From: Xylocopa sonorina
Lineage: Eukaryota; Arthropoda; Insecta; Hymenoptera; Apidae
NCBI RefSeq assembly: GCF_050948175.1
Contig: NW_027490234.1
Location: forward strand, 496,001-560,000
Direction: 5' to 3'
Length of the DNA: 64,000 nt
Shown here one piece after another: positions 25,257 through 39,371 of this stretch (position 1 is its first letter; the number at the start of each line of letters is the position of its first letter). The notes beneath the pieces were generated by a model. It did not search any database. It saw only the letters and a program-made list of their open reading frames with translations, and had not been told where the DNA came from. A program made the position numbers and the translations under genes.

Positions 25257-28200
25257 TCTTAAAACGCGATATCGCATCTCATTTCTACGTTTCATGGTAA
25301 GATGTAATATGATTTGCGAAGTGTTATGTATTTCTCGTCTACACTTCAAATGAATGTAAATGTGACACTTCCTTGCAAGGAAATATCGTTTGCAGATGTC
25401 TACGTATCGAAGAAATAGAGTTCAAATGCTTCTTAAAACGAGATATTGCAACTCATATCTATGTTTCATGATAAGATATAATATTCATTGCGAAGTGTTA
25501 CGCATTCCTCGTCTACGATTCAAATGAATGTAAATGCGACACTTCCTTGCAAGGAAATTGCGTTTGCAGATGTGTACGTATCGAAGCAATAGAGTTAAAA
25601 TGCTTCTTAAAACGCGATATCGCATCTCATTTCTATGTTTCATGGTAGGATATAATATGATTTGCGAAGTGTCATGTATTCCTCGTCTACACTTCAAATG
25701 AATGTAAATGCGACACTTCCTTGCTAGGAAATAGCGTCTGCAGATGTCTAGGTATTGAAGAAATAGAGTTAAAATGCTGCTTAAAACGAGATACTGCAAC
25801 TCATATCTATGTTACATGATAAGATATAATATTCATTGCGAAGTGTTATGCATTCCTCGTCTACGATTCAAATGAAAGTAAATGCGACACTTCCTTGCAA
25901 GGAAATAGCGTTTGCAGATGTCTACGTGTCGTAGCAATAGAGTTCATATGATTCTTAAAACGCGATATAGCATCTCATTTCGATGTTTCATGGTAAGATA
26001 TAATATGATTTGCGAAGTGTCATGTATTCCTCGTCTACACTTCAAATGAATGTAAATGCGACACTTCCTTGCTAGGAAATAGCGTCTGCAGATGTCTAGG
26101 TATCGTAGCAATAGAGTTCTAATGCTTCTTAAAACGCGATATCGCATCTCATTTCTATGTTTCATGGTAAGATATAATATGATTTGCGAACTGTTATGCA
26201 TTCCTCGTCTACGATTCAAATGAATGTAAATGCAACACTTCCTTGCTAGGAAATAGCGTCTGCAGATGTCTAGGTATCGTAGCAATAGAGTTCTAATTCT
26301 TCTTAAAACGCGATATCGCATCTCATTTCTATGTTTCATGGTAAGATATAATATGATTTGCGAAGTGTCATGTATTCCTCGTCTACACTTCAAATGAATG
26401 TAAATGCGACACTTCCTTGTTAGGAAATAGCGTTTGCAGATGTCTACGTATCGTAGCAATAGAGTTCTAATTCTTCTTAAAACGCGATATCGCATCTCAT
26501 TTCTATGTTTCATGGTAAGATATAGTATGATTTGCGAAGTGTCATGTATTCCTCGTCTACACTTCAAATGAATGTAAATGCGACACTTCCTTGTTAGGAA
26601 ATAGCGTCTGCAGATGTCTAGGTATCGTAGCAATAGAGTTCTAATGCTTCTTAAAACGCGATATCGCATCTCATTTCTACGTTTCATGGTAAGATGTAAT
26701 ATGATTTGCGAAGTGTTATGTATTTCTCGTCTACACTTCAAATGAATGTAAATGTGACACTTCCTTGCAAGGAAATATCGTTTGCAGATGTCTGCGTATC
26801 GTAGCAATAGATTTCTAATGCTTCTTAAAACGCGAAAGCGCATCTCATTTCTATGTTTCATGGTAAGATATAATATGATTTGCGAAGTGTCATGTATTCC
26901 TCGTCTACACTTCAAATGAATGTAAATGCGACACTTCCTTGCTAGGAAATAGCGTCTGCATATGTCTAGGTATCGTAGCAATAGAGTTCTAATGCTTCTT
27001 AAAACGCAATATCGCATCTCATTTCTATGTTTCATGGTAAGATATAATATGATTTGCGAAGTGTCATGTATTCCTCGTCTACACTTCAAATGAATGTAAA
27101 TGCGACACTTCCTTGTTAGGAAATAGCGTTTGCAGATGTCTACGTATCGTAGCCATAGAGTTCATATGATTCTTAAAACGCGATATCGCATCTCATTTCT
27201 ATGTTTCATGGTAAGACATAATATGATTTGCGAAGTGTTATGTATTCCTCGTCTACACTTCAAATGAATGTAAATGCGACACTTCCTTGTTAGGAAACAG
27301 CATCTGCAGATGTGTAGGTATCGTAGCAATAGAGTTCTAATGCTTCTTAAAACGCGATATCGCATCTCATTTCTACGTTTCATGGTAAGATGTAATATGA
27401 TTTGCGAAGTGTTATGTATTTCTCGTCTACACTTCAAAGGAATGTAAATGTGACACTTCCTTGCAAGGAAATATCGTTTGCAGATGTCTACGTATCGAAG
27501 AAATAGAGTTCAAATGCTTCTTAAAACGAGATATTGCAACTCATATCTATGTTTCATGATAAGATATAATATTCATTGCGAAGTGTTATGCATTCCTCGT
27601 CTACTATTCAAATGAATGTAAATGCGACACTTCCTTGCAAGGAAATAGCGTTTGCAGATGTGTACGTATCGAAGCAATAGAGTTCAAATGCTTCTTAAAA
27701 CTCGATATCGCATCTCATTACTACGTTTCATGATGAGATATAATATGATTTGCGAAGTGTCATGTATTCCTCGTCTACACTTCAAATGAATGTACATGCG
27801 ACACTTCCTTGCAAGGAAATAGCGTTTGCAGATGTGTACGTATCGTAGCAATAGAGTTCTTATGATTCTTAAAACGCGATATCGCATCACATTTCTATGT
27901 TTCATGGTAAGATATAATATGATTTGCGAAGTGTTATGTATTCCTCGTCTACACTTCAAATGAATGTAAATGCGACACTTCCTTGTTAGGAAATAGCGTC
28001 TGCAGATGTCTAGGTATCGTAGCAATAGAGTTCTAATGCTTCTTAAAGCGGGATATCGCATCTCATTTCTACGTTTCATGGTAAGATGTAATATGATTTG
28101 CGAAGTGTTATGTATTTCTCGTCTACACTTTAAATGAATGTAAATGTGACACTTCCTTGCTAGGAAATAGCGTCTGCAGATGTCTAGGTATCGTAGCAAT

Positions 28201-28276
28201 AGAGTTCTAATGCTTCTTAAAACGCGATATCGCATCTCATTTCTATGTTTCATGGTAAGATATAATATGATTTGCG
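25257..28276. repeat. 23-monomer-offset duplication, copy 1 (partner 29259-32278)
   Basis: About 3020 bp at an offset of 4002 bp (23 x 174). Shared rare variants: GTTACGCATTCC, GGAAATTGCGTTTG, TGGTAGGATATAAT, CATTTCGATGTTTC, GATATAGTATG, CTGCATATGTC, ACGCAATATCGC, GTAGCCATAG, AAGACATAATATG and CAGCATCTGCAG. The few differences include CGTCTGCAG here against CGACTGCAG near 32010. Confidence 0.9.
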
Positions 28277-29288
28277 AACTGTTATGCATTCCTCGTCTAC
28301 GATTCAAATGAATGTAAATGCAACACTTCCTTGCTAGGAAATAGCGTCTGCAGATGTCTAGGTATCGTAGCAATAGAGTTCTAATTCTTCTTAAAACGCG
28401 ATATCGCATCTCATTTCTATGTTTCATGGTAAGATATAATATGATTTGCGAAGTGTCATGTATTCCTCGTCTACACTTCAAATGAATGTAAATGCGACAC
28501 TTCCTTGTTAGGAAATAGCGTTTGCAGATGTCTACGTATCGTAGCAATAGATTTCTAATTCTTCTTAAAACGCGATATCGCATCTCATTTCTATGTTTCA
28601 TGGTAAGATATAGTATGATTTGCGAAGTGTCATGTATTCCTCGTCTACACTTCAAATGAATGTAAATGCGACACTTCCTTGTTAGGAAATAGCGTCTGCA
28701 GATGTCTAGGTATCGTAGCAATAGAGTTCTAATGCTTCTTAAAACGCGATATCGCATCTCATTTCTACGTTTCATGGTAAGATGTAATATGATTTGCGAA
28801 GTGTTATGTATTTCTCGTCTACACTTCAAATGAATGTAAATGTGACACTTCCTTGCAAGGAAATATCGTTTGCAGATGTCTGCGTATCGTAGCAATAGAT
28901 TTCTAATGCTTCTTAAAACGCGAAAGCGCATCTCATTTCTATGTTTCATGGTAAGATATAATATGATTTGCGAAGTGTCATGTATTCCTCGTCTACACTT
29001 CAAATGAATGTAAATGCGACACTTCCTTGCTAGGAAATAGCGTCTGCATATGTCTAGGTATCGTAGCAATAGAGTTCTAATGCTTCTTAAAACGCAATAT
29101 CGCATCTCATTTCTATGTTTCATGGTAAGATATAATATGATTTGCGAAGTGTCATGTATTCCTCGTCTACACTTCAAATGAATGTAAATGCGACACTTCC
29201 TTGTTAGGAAATAGCGTTTGCAGATGTCTACGTATCGTAGCCATAGAGTTCATATGATTCTTAAAACGCGATATCGCATCTCATTTCT
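28151..29288. repeat. 12-monomer-offset duplication (partner 26063-27200)
   Basis: About 1.14 kb matching 26063-27200 at an offset of 2088 bp (12 x 174). It begins in the monomer with GCGAACTGTTATGCATTCC and ends after GTAGCCATAGAGTTCATATG. It sits between the two 23-monomer copies, so this sequence is present three times in 26-31 kb. Confidence 0.85.
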
Positions 29289-32278
29289 ACGTTTCATGGT
29301 AAGATGTAATATGATTTGCGAAGTGTTATGTATTTCTCGTCTACACTTCAAATGAATGTAAATGTGACACTTCCTTGCAAGGAAATATCGTTTGCAGATG
29401 TCTACGTATCGAAGAAATAGAGTTCAAATGCTTCTTAAAACGAGATATTGCAACTCATATCTATGTTTCATGATAAGATATAATATTCATTGCGAAGTGT
29501 TACGCATTCCTCGTCTACGATTCAAATGAATGTAAATGCGACACTTCCTTGCAAGGAAATTGCGTTTGCAGATGTGTACGTATCGAAGCAATAGAGTTAA
29601 AATGCTTCTTAAAACGCGATATCGCATCTCATTTCTATGTTTCATGGTAGGATATAATATGATTTGCGAAGTGTCATGTATTCCTCGTCTACACTTCAAA
29701 TGAATGTAAATGCGACACTTCCTTGCTAGGAAATAGCGTCTGCAGATGTCTAGGTATTGAAGAAATAGAGTTAAAATGCTGCTTAAAACGAGATACTGCA
29801 TCTCATATCTATGTTACATGATAAGATATAATATTCATTGCGAAGTGTTATGCATTCCTCGTCTACGATTCAAATGAAAGTAAATGCGACACTTCCTTGC
29901 AAGGAAATAGCGTTTGCAGATGTCTACGTGTCGTAGCAATAGAGTTCATATGATTCTTAAAACGCGATATAGCATCTCATTTCGATGTTTCATGGTAAGA
30001 TATAATATGATTTGCGAAGTGTCATGTATTCCTCGTCTACACTTCAAATGAATGTAAATGCGACACTTCCTTGCTAGGAAATAGCGTCTGCAGATGTCTA
30101 GGTATCGTAGCAATAGAGTTCTAATGCTTCTTAAAACGCGATATCGCATCTCATTTCTATGTTTCATGGTAAGATATAATATGATTTGCGAACTGTTATG
30201 CATTCCTCGTCTACGATTCAAATGAATGTAAATGCAACACTTCCTTGCTAGGAAATAGCGTCTGCAGATGTCTAGGTATCGTAGCAATAGAGTTCTAATT
30301 CTTCTTAAAACGCGATATCGCATCTCATTTCTATGTTTCATGGTAAGATGTAATATGATTTGCGAAGTGTCATGTATTCCTCGTCTACACTTCAAATGAA
30401 TGTAAATGCGACACTTCCTTGTTAGGAAATAGCGTTTGCAGATGTCTACGTATCGTAGCAATAGAGTTCTAATTCTTCTTAAAACGCGATATCGCATCTC
30501 ATTTCTATGTTTCATGGTAAGATATAGTATGATTTGCGAAGTGTCATGTATTCCTCGTCTACACTTCAAATGAATGTAAATGCGACACTTCCTTGTTAGG
30601 AAATAGCGTCTGCAGATGTCTAGGTATCGTAGCAATAGAGTTCTAATGCTTCTTAAAACGCGATATCGCATCTCATTTCTACGTTTCATGGTAAGATGTA
30701 ATATGATTTGCGAAGTGTTATGTATTTCTCGTCTACACTTCAAATGAATGTAAATGTGACACTTCCTTGCAAGGAAATATCGTTTGCAGATGTCTGCGTA
30801 TCGTAGCAATAGATTTCTAATGCTTCTTAAAACGCGAAAGCGCATCTCATTTCTATGTTTCATGGTAAGATATAATATGATTTGCGAAGTGTCATGTATT
30901 CCTCGTCTACACTTCAAATGAATGTAAATGCGACACTTCCTTGCTAGGAAATAGCGTCTGCATATGTCTAGGTATCGTAGCAATAGAGTTCTAATGCTTC
31001 TTAAAACGCAATATCGCATCTCATTTCTATGTTTCATGGTAAGATATAATATGATTTGCGAAGTGTCATGTATTCCTCGTCTACACTTCAAATGAATGTA
31101 AATGCGACACTTCCTTGTTAGGAAATAGCGTTTGCAGATGTCTACGTATCGTAGCCATAGAGTTCATATGATTCTTAAAACGCGATATCGCATCTCATTT
31201 CTATGTTTCATGGTAAGACATAATATGATTTGCGAAGTGTTATGTATTCCTCGTCTACACTTCAAATGAATGTAAATGCGACACTTCCTTGTTAGGAAAC
31301 AGCATCTGCAGATGTGTAGGTATCGTAGCAATAGAGTTCTAATGCTTCTTAAAACGCGATATCGCATCTCATTTCTACGTTTCATGGTAAGATGTAATAT
31401 GATTTGCGAAGTGTTATGTATTTCTCGTCTACACTTCAAAGGAATGTAAATGTGACACTTCCTTGCAAGGAAATATCGTTTGCAGATGTCTACGTATCGA
31501 AGAAATAGAGTTCAAATGCTTCTTAAAACGAGATATTGCAACTCATATCTATGTTTCATGATAAGATATAATATTCATTGCGAAGTGTTATGCATTCCTC
31601 GTCTACTATTCAAATGAATGTAAATGCGACACTTCCTTGCAAGGAAATAGCGTTTGCAGATGTGTACGTATCGAAGCAATAGAGTTCAAATGCTTCTTAA
31701 AACTCGATATCGCATCTCATTACTACGTTTCATGATGAGATATAATATGATTTGCGAAGTGTCATGTATTCCTCGTCTACACTTCAAATGAATGTACATG
31801 CGACACTTCCTTGCAAGGAAATAGCGTTTGCAGATGTGTACGTATCGTAGCAATAGAGTTCTTATGATTCTTAAAACGCGATATCGCATCACATTTCTAT
31901 GTTTCATGGTAAGATATAATATGATTTGCGAAGTGTTATGTATTCCTCGTCTACACTTCAAATGAATGTAAATGCGACACTTCCTTGTTAGGAAATAGCG
32001 ACTGCAGATGTCTAGGTATCGTAGCAATAGAGTTCTAATGCTTCTTAAAGCGGGATATCGCATCTCATTTCTACGTTTCATGGTAAGATGTAATATGATT
32101 TGCGAAGTGTTATGTATTTCTCGTCTACACTTTAAATGAATGTAAATGTGACACTTCCTTGCTAGGAAATAGCGTCTGCAGATGTCTAGGTATCGTAGCA
32201 ATAGAGTTCTAATGCTTCTTAAAACGCGATATCGCATCTCATTTCTATGTTTCATGGTAAGATATAATATGATTTGCG
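29259..32278. repeat. 23-monomer-offset duplication, copy 2 (partner 25257-28276)
   Basis: Partner of the block at 25257. Its right end (from 31189) forms the left part of the 15-monomer tandem duplication that follows, so the 23-monomer event came first or the two overlap in a single complex event. Confidence 0.9.
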
Positions 32279-33798
32279 AAGTGTCATGTATTCCTCGTCT
32301 ACGATTCAAATGAATGTAAATGCGACACTTCCTTGCAAGGAAATAGCGTTTGCAGATGTGTACGTATCGTAGCAATAGAGTTCTTATGATTCTTAAAACG
32401 CGATATCGCATCTCATTCCTATGTTTCATGGTAAGATATAATATGATTTGCGAAGTGTCATGTATTCCTCGTCTACACTTCAAATGAATGTAAATGCGAC
32501 ACTTCCTTGCTAGGAAATAGCGTTTGCAGATGTCTACGTATCGTAGCAATAGATTTCTAATGCTTCTTAAAACGCGAAAGCGCATCTCATTTCTATGTTT
32601 CATGGTAAGATATAATATGATTTGCGAAGTGCCATGTATTCCTCGTCTACACTTCAAATGAATGTAAATGCGACACATCCTTGCTAGGAAATAGCGTCTG
32701 CAGATGTCTAGGTATCGTAGCAATAGAGTTCTAATGCTTCTTAAAACGCGATATCGCAACTCATTTCTATGTTTCATGGTAAGATACAATATGATTTGCG
32801 AAGTGCCATGTATTCCTCGTCTACACTTCAAATGAATGTAAATGCGATACTTCCTTGTTAGGAAATAGCGTCTGCAGATGTCTAGGTATCGTAGCAATAG
32901 AGATCTAATGCTTCTTAAAACGCGATATCGCATCTCATTTCTACGTTTCATGGTAAGATGTAATATGATTTGCGAAGTGTTATGTATTTCTCGTCTACAC
33001 TTCAAATGAATGTAAATGTGACACTTCCTTGCAAGGAAATATCGTTTGCAGATGTCTACGTATCGAAGCAATAGAGTTTAAGTGCTTCTTAAAACGAGAT
33101 ATTGCAACTCATATCTATGTTTCATGATAAGATATAATATTCATTGCGAAGTGTTATGCATTCCTCGTCTACGATTCAAATGAATGTAAATGCAACACTT
33201 CCTTGCTAGGAAATAGCGTCTGCAGATGTCTAGGTATCGTAGCAATAGAGTTCTAATTCTTCTTAAAACGCGATATCGCATCTCATTTCTATGTTTCATG
33301 GTAAGATATAATATGATTTGCGAAGTGTCATGTATTCCTCGTCTACACTTCAAATGAATGTAAATGCGACACTTCCTTGTTAGGAAATAGCGTTTGCAGA
33401 TGTCTACGTATCGTAGCAATAGAGTTCTAATTCTTCTTAAAACGCGATATCGCATCTCATTTCTATGTTTCATGGTAAGATATAGTATGATTTGCGAAGT
33501 GTCATGTATTCCTCGTCTACACTTCAAATGAATGTAAATGCGACACTTCCTTGTTAGGAAATAGCGTCTGCAGATGTCTAGGTATCGTAGCAATAGAGTT
33601 CTAATGCTTCTTAAAACGCGATATCGCATCTCATTTCTACGTTTCATGGTAAGATGTAATATGATTTGCGAAGTGTTATGTATTTCTCGTCTACACTTCA
33701 AATGAATGTAAATGTGACACTTCCTTGCAAGGAAATATCGTTTGCAGATATCTACGTATCGTAGCAATAGTTTTCTAATGCTTCTTAAAACGCGAAAG
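31189..33798. repeat. 15-monomer tandem duplication, copy 1
   Basis: A 2610-bp unit (15 x 174) immediately followed by a near-identical copy at 33799-36408; identity continues about 30 bp into the next monomer. I noticed one substitution between copies (GTAGCAATAGAGATC near 32893 against GTAGCAGTAGAGATC near 35503). The near identity marks this as one of the youngest large events in the window. Confidence 0.93.
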
Positions 33799-36408
33799 CG
33801 CATCTCATTTCTATGTTTCATGGTAAGACATAATATGATTTGCGAAGTGTTATGTATTCCTCGTCTACACTTCAAATGAATGTAAATGCGACACTTCCTT
33901 GTTAGGAAACAGCATCTGCAGATGTGTAGGTATCGTAGCAATAGAGTTCTAATGCTTCTTAAAACGCGATATCGCATCTCATTTCTACGTTTCATGGTAA
34001 GATGTAATATGATTTGCGAAGTGTTATGTATTTCTCGTCTACACTTCAAAGGAATGTAAATGTGACACTTCCTTGCAAGGAAATATCGTTTGCAGATGTC
34101 TACGTATCGAAGAAATAGAGTTCAAATGCTTCTTAAAACGAGATATTGCAACTCATATCTATGTTTCATGATAAGATATAATATTCATTGCGAAGTGTTA
34201 TGCATTCCTCGTCTACTATTCAAATGAATGTAAATGCGACACTTCCTTGCAAGGAAATAGCGTTTGCAGATGTGTACGTATCGAAGCAATAGAGTTCAAA
34301 TGCTTCTTAAAACTCGATATCGCATCTCATTACTACGTTTCATGATGAGATATAATATGATTTGCGAAGTGTCATGTATTCCTCGTCTACACTTCAAATG
34401 AATGTACATGCGACACTTCCTTGCAAGGAAATAGCGTTTGCAGATGTGTACGTATCGTAGCAATAGAGTTCTTATGATTCTTAAAACGCGATATCGCATC
34501 ACATTTCTATGTTTCATGGTAAGATATAATATGATTTGCGAAGTGTTATGTATTCCTCGTCTACACTTCAAATGAATGTAAATGCGACACTTCCTTGTTA
34601 GGAAATAGCGACTGCAGATGTCTAGGTATCGTAGCAATAGAGTTCTAATGCTTCTTAAAGCGGGATATCGCATCTCATTTCTACGTTTCATGGTAAGATG
34701 TAATATGATTTGCGAAGTGTTATGTATTTCTCGTCTACACTTTAAATGAATGTAAATGTGACACTTCCTTGCTAGGAAATAGCGTCTGCAGATGTCTAGG
34801 TATCGTAGCAATAGAGTTCTAATGCTTCTTAAAACGCGATATCGCATCTCATTTCTATGTTTCATGGTAAGATATAATATGATTTGCGAAGTGTCATGTA
34901 TTCCTCGTCTACGATTCAAATGAATGTAAATGCGACACTTCCTTGCAAGGAAATAGCGTTTGCAGATGTGTACGTATCGTAGCAATAGAGTTCTTATGAT
35001 TCTTAAAACGCGATATCGCATCTCATTCCTATGTTTCATGGTAAGATATAATATGATTTGCGAAGTGTCATGTATTCCTCGTCTACACTTCAAATGAATG
35101 TAAATGCGACACTTCCTTGCTAGGAAATAGCGTTTGCAGATGTCTACGTATCGTAGCAATAGATTTCTAATGCTTCTTAAAACGCGAAAGCGCATCTCAT
35201 TTCTATGTTTCATGGTAAGATATAATATGATTTGCGAAGTGCCATGTATTCCTCGTCTACACTTCAAATGAATGTAAATGCGACACATCCTTGCTAGGAA
35301 ATAGCGTCTGCAGATGTCTAGGTATCGTAGCAATAGAGTTCTAATGCTTCTTAAAACGCGATATCGCAACTCATTTCTATGTTTCATGGTAAGATACAAT
35401 ATGATTTGCGAAGTGCCATGTATTCCTCGTCTACACTTCAAATGAATGTAAATGCGATACTTCCTTGTTAGGAAATAGCGTCTGCAGATGTCTAGGTATC
35501 GTAGCAGTAGAGATCTAATGCTTCTTAAAACGCGATATCGCATCTCATTTCTACGTTTCATGGTAAGATGTAATATGATTTGCGAAGTGTTATGTATTTC
35601 TCGTCTACACTTCAAATGAATGTAAATGTGACACTTCCTTGCAAGGAAATATCGTTTGCAGATGTCTACGTATCGAAGCAATAGAGTTTAAGTGCTTCTT
35701 AAAACGAGATATTGCAACTCATATCTATGTTTCATGATAAGATATAATATTCATTGCGAAGTGTTATGCATTCCTCGTCTACGATTCAAATGAATGTAAA
35801 TGCAACACTTCCTTGCTAGGAAATAGCGTCTGCAGATGTCTAGGTATCGTAGCAATAGAGTTCTAATTCTTCTTAAAACGCGATATCGCATCTCATTTCT
35901 ATGTTTCATGGTAAGATATAATATGATTTGCGAAGTGTCATGTATTCCTCGTCTACACTTCAAATGAATGTAAATGCGACACTTCCTTGTTAGGAAATAG
36001 CGTTTGCAGATGTCTACGTATCGTAGCAATAGAGTTCTAATTCTTCTTAAAACGCGATATCGCATCTCATTTCTATGTTTCATGGTAAGATATAGTATGA
36101 TTTGCGAAGTGTCATGTATTCCTCGTCTACACTTCAAATGAATGTAAATGCGACACTTCCTTGTTAGGAAATAGCGTCTGCAGATGTCTAGGTATCGTAG
36201 CAATAGAGTTCTAATGCTTCTTAAAACGCGATATCGCATCTCATTTCTACGTTTCATGGTAAGATGTAATATGATTTGCGAAGTGTTATGTATTTCTCGT
36301 CTACACTTCAAATGAATGTAAATGTGACACTTCCTTGCAAGGAAATATCGTTTGCAGATATCTACGTATCGTAGCAATAGTTTTCTAATGCTTCTTAAAA
36401 CGCGAAAG
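33799..36408. repeat. 15-monomer tandem duplication, copy 2
   Basis: Direct tandem partner of 31189-33798. The left junction lies inside a monomer that changes from GCGAAAGCGC upstream to GTAAGACATAATATG downstream, which is where the unequal crossover resolved. Confidence 0.93.
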
Positions 36409-37026
36409 CGCATCTCATTTCTATGTTTCATGGTAAGATATAATATGATTTGCGAAGTGTCATGTATTCCTCGTCTACACTTCAAATGAATGTAAATGCG
36501 ACACTTCCTTGTTAGGAAATAGCGTCTGCAGATGTCTAGGTATCGTAGCAATAGAGTTCTAATGCTTCTTAAAACGCGATATCGCATCTCACTTCTACGT
36601 TTCATGGTAAGATGTAATATGATTTGCGAAGTGTTATGTATTTCTCGTCTACACTTCAAATGAATGTAAGTGTGACACTTCCTTGCAAGGAAATATCGTT
36701 TGCAGATATCTACGTATCGTAGCAATAGTTTTCTAATGCTTCTTAAAACGCGAAAGCGCATCTCATTTCTATGTTTCATGGTAAGATATAATATGATTTG
36801 CGAAGTGTCATGTATTCCTCGTCTACACTTCAAATGAATATAAATGCGACACTTCCTTGTTAGGAAATAGCGTCTGCAGATGTCTAGGTATCGTAGCAAT
36901 AGAGTTCTAATGCTTCTTAAAACGCGATATCGCATCTCATTTCTACGTTTCATGGTAAGATGTAATATGCTTTGCGAAGTGTTATGTATTTCTCGTCTAC
37001 ACTTCAAATGAATGTAAACGTGACAC
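36331..37026. repeat. Dimer tandem repeat (2 x 348 bp)
   Basis: Two successive 348-bp units, each starting near the GCAGATATCTACGTATCG motif (36353 and 36701) and carrying GTTTTCTAATGC followed by GCGAAAGCGC, then a common-type monomer with CTACGTTTC. Differences include AATGTAAGTG and AATATAAATGC in the second unit. It lies directly right of the 15-monomer duplication. Confidence 0.8.
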
Positions 37027-37109
37027 TTCCTTGCAAGGAAATATCGTTTGCAGATGTCTACGTATCGTAGCAATAGATTTCTAATGCTTCTTAAAACGCG
37101 AAAGCGCAT

Positions 37110-39371
37110 CTCATTTCTATGTTTCATGGTAAGATATAATATGATTTGCGAAGTGTCATGTATTCCTCGTCTACATTTCAAATGAATGTAAATGCGACAC
37201 TTCCTTGCTAGGAAATAGCGTCTGCAGATGTCTAGGTATCGTAGCAATAGAGTTCTAATTCTTCTTAAAACGCGATATCGCATCTCATTTCTATGTTTCA
37301 TGGTAAGATATAATATGATTTGCGAAGTGTCACGTATTCCTCGTCTACACTTCAAATGAATGTAAATGCGACACTTCCTTGTTAGACAATAGCGTCTGCA
37401 GATGTCAAGGTATCGTAGCAATAGAGTTCTAATGCTTCTTAAAACGCGATATCGCATCTCATTTCTATGTTTCATGGTAAGATATAATATGATTTGCGAA
37501 GTGTCATGTATTCCTCGTCTACACTTCAAATGAATGTAAATGCGACACTTCCTTGCTAGGATATAGCGTCTGCAGATGTCTAGGTATCGTAGCAATAGAG
37601 TTCTAATGCTTCTTAAAACGCGATATCGCATCTCATTTCTATGTTTCATGGTAAGATATAATATGATTTGCGAACTGTTATGTATTCCTCACCTACACTT
37701 CAAATGAATGTAAATGCGACACTTCCTTGCAAGGAAATAGCGTTTGCAGATGTCTACGTATCGTAGCAATGGAGTTCTTATGATTATTAAAACACGATAT
37801 CGCATCTCATTTCTATGTTTCATGGTAAGATATAATATGATTTGCGAAGTGTTATGTATTCCTCGTCTACACTTCAAATGAATGTAAATGCGACACTTCC
37901 CTGCTAGGAAATAGCGTCTGCAGATGTCTAGGTATCGTAGCAATAGAGTTCTAATGCTTCTTAGAGCGCGATATCGCATCTCATTTCTACGTTTCATGGC
38001 AAGATGTAATATGATTTGCGAAGTGTCATGTATTCCTCGTCTACACTTCAAATGAATGTAAATGCGACACTTCCTTGCTAGGAAATAGCGTCTGCAGATG
38101 TCTAGGTATCGTAGCAATAGAGTTCTAATGCTTTTTAAAACGCGATATCGCATCTCATTTCTATGTTTCATGGTAAGATATAATATGATTTGCGAAGTGT
38201 CATGTATTCCTCGTCTACACTTCAAATGAATGTAAATGCGACACTTCCTTGCTAGGAAATAGCGTCTGCAGATGTCTAGGTGTCGTAGCTATAGAGTTCT
38301 AATGCTTCTTAAAACGCGATATCGCATCTCATTTCTATGTTTCATGGTAACATATAATATGATTAGCGAAGTGTCATGTATTCCTCGTCTACACATCAAA
38401 TGAATGTAAATGCGACACTTCCTTGCTAGGAAATAGCGTCTGCAGATGTCTAGGTATCGTAGATATAGAGTTCTAATGCTTCTTAAAACACGATATCGCA
38501 TCTCATTTCTATGTTTCATGGTAAGATATAATATGATTTGCGAAGTGTCATGTATTCCTCGTCTACACTTCAAATGAATGTAAATGCGACACATCCTTGC
38601 TAGGAAATAGCGTCTGCAGATATCTAGGTATCGTAGATATAGAGTTCTAATGCTTCTTAAAACGCGATATCGCATCTCATTTCTATGTTTCATGGTAAGA
38701 TATTATATAATTTGCGAAGTGTTATGTATTCCTCGTCTACACTTCAAATGATTGTAAATGCGACACTTCCTTGCAAGGAAATAGCGTTTGCAGATGTCAA
38801 CGTATCGTAGCAATGGAGTTCTTATGATTCTTCAAACACGATATCGCATCTCATTTCTATGTTTCATGGTAAGATATAATATGATTTGCGAAGTGTTATG
38901 TATTCCTCGTCTACACTTCAAATGAATGTAAATGCGACACTTCCTTGTAAGGAAAGAGCGTTTGCAGATGTCCACCTATCGTGGCAATAGAGTTCTAATG
39001 CTTCTTAAAACGCGATATCGCATCTCATTTCTATGTTTCATGGTAAGATATAATATGATTTGCGAAGTGTAATGTATTCCTCGTCTACACTTCAAATGAA
39101 TGTAAATGCGACACTTCCTTGCAAGGAAATATCGTTTGCAGATGTCTACGTATCGAAGAAATAGAGTTCAAATGCTGCTTAAAACGAGATATTGCATCTC
39201 ATATATATGTTTCATGATAAGATATAATATTCATTGCGAAGTGTTATGCATTCCTCGTCTACGATTCAAATGAAAGTAAATGCGACACTTCCTTGCAAGG
39301 AAATAGCGTTTGCAGATGTCTACGTGTCGTAGCAATAGAGTTCATATGATTCTTAAAACGCGATATCGCAT
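37110..39371. repeat. 13-monomer duplication, copy 1 (partner 39372-41963)
   Basis: Starts at offset 2262 bp (13 x 174) and ends at offset 2436 bp (14 x 174) relative to its partner, which immediately follows. Shared rare variants: GATGTCAAGG, CCTCACCTACAC, AAAACACGATATC, CGTAGATATAGAG, AAGATATTATATAATTTGCG, GATGACC/GTCCACCTATC and GAAGTGTAATG. Parts recur again at 43.3-45.7 kb. Confidence 0.85.
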
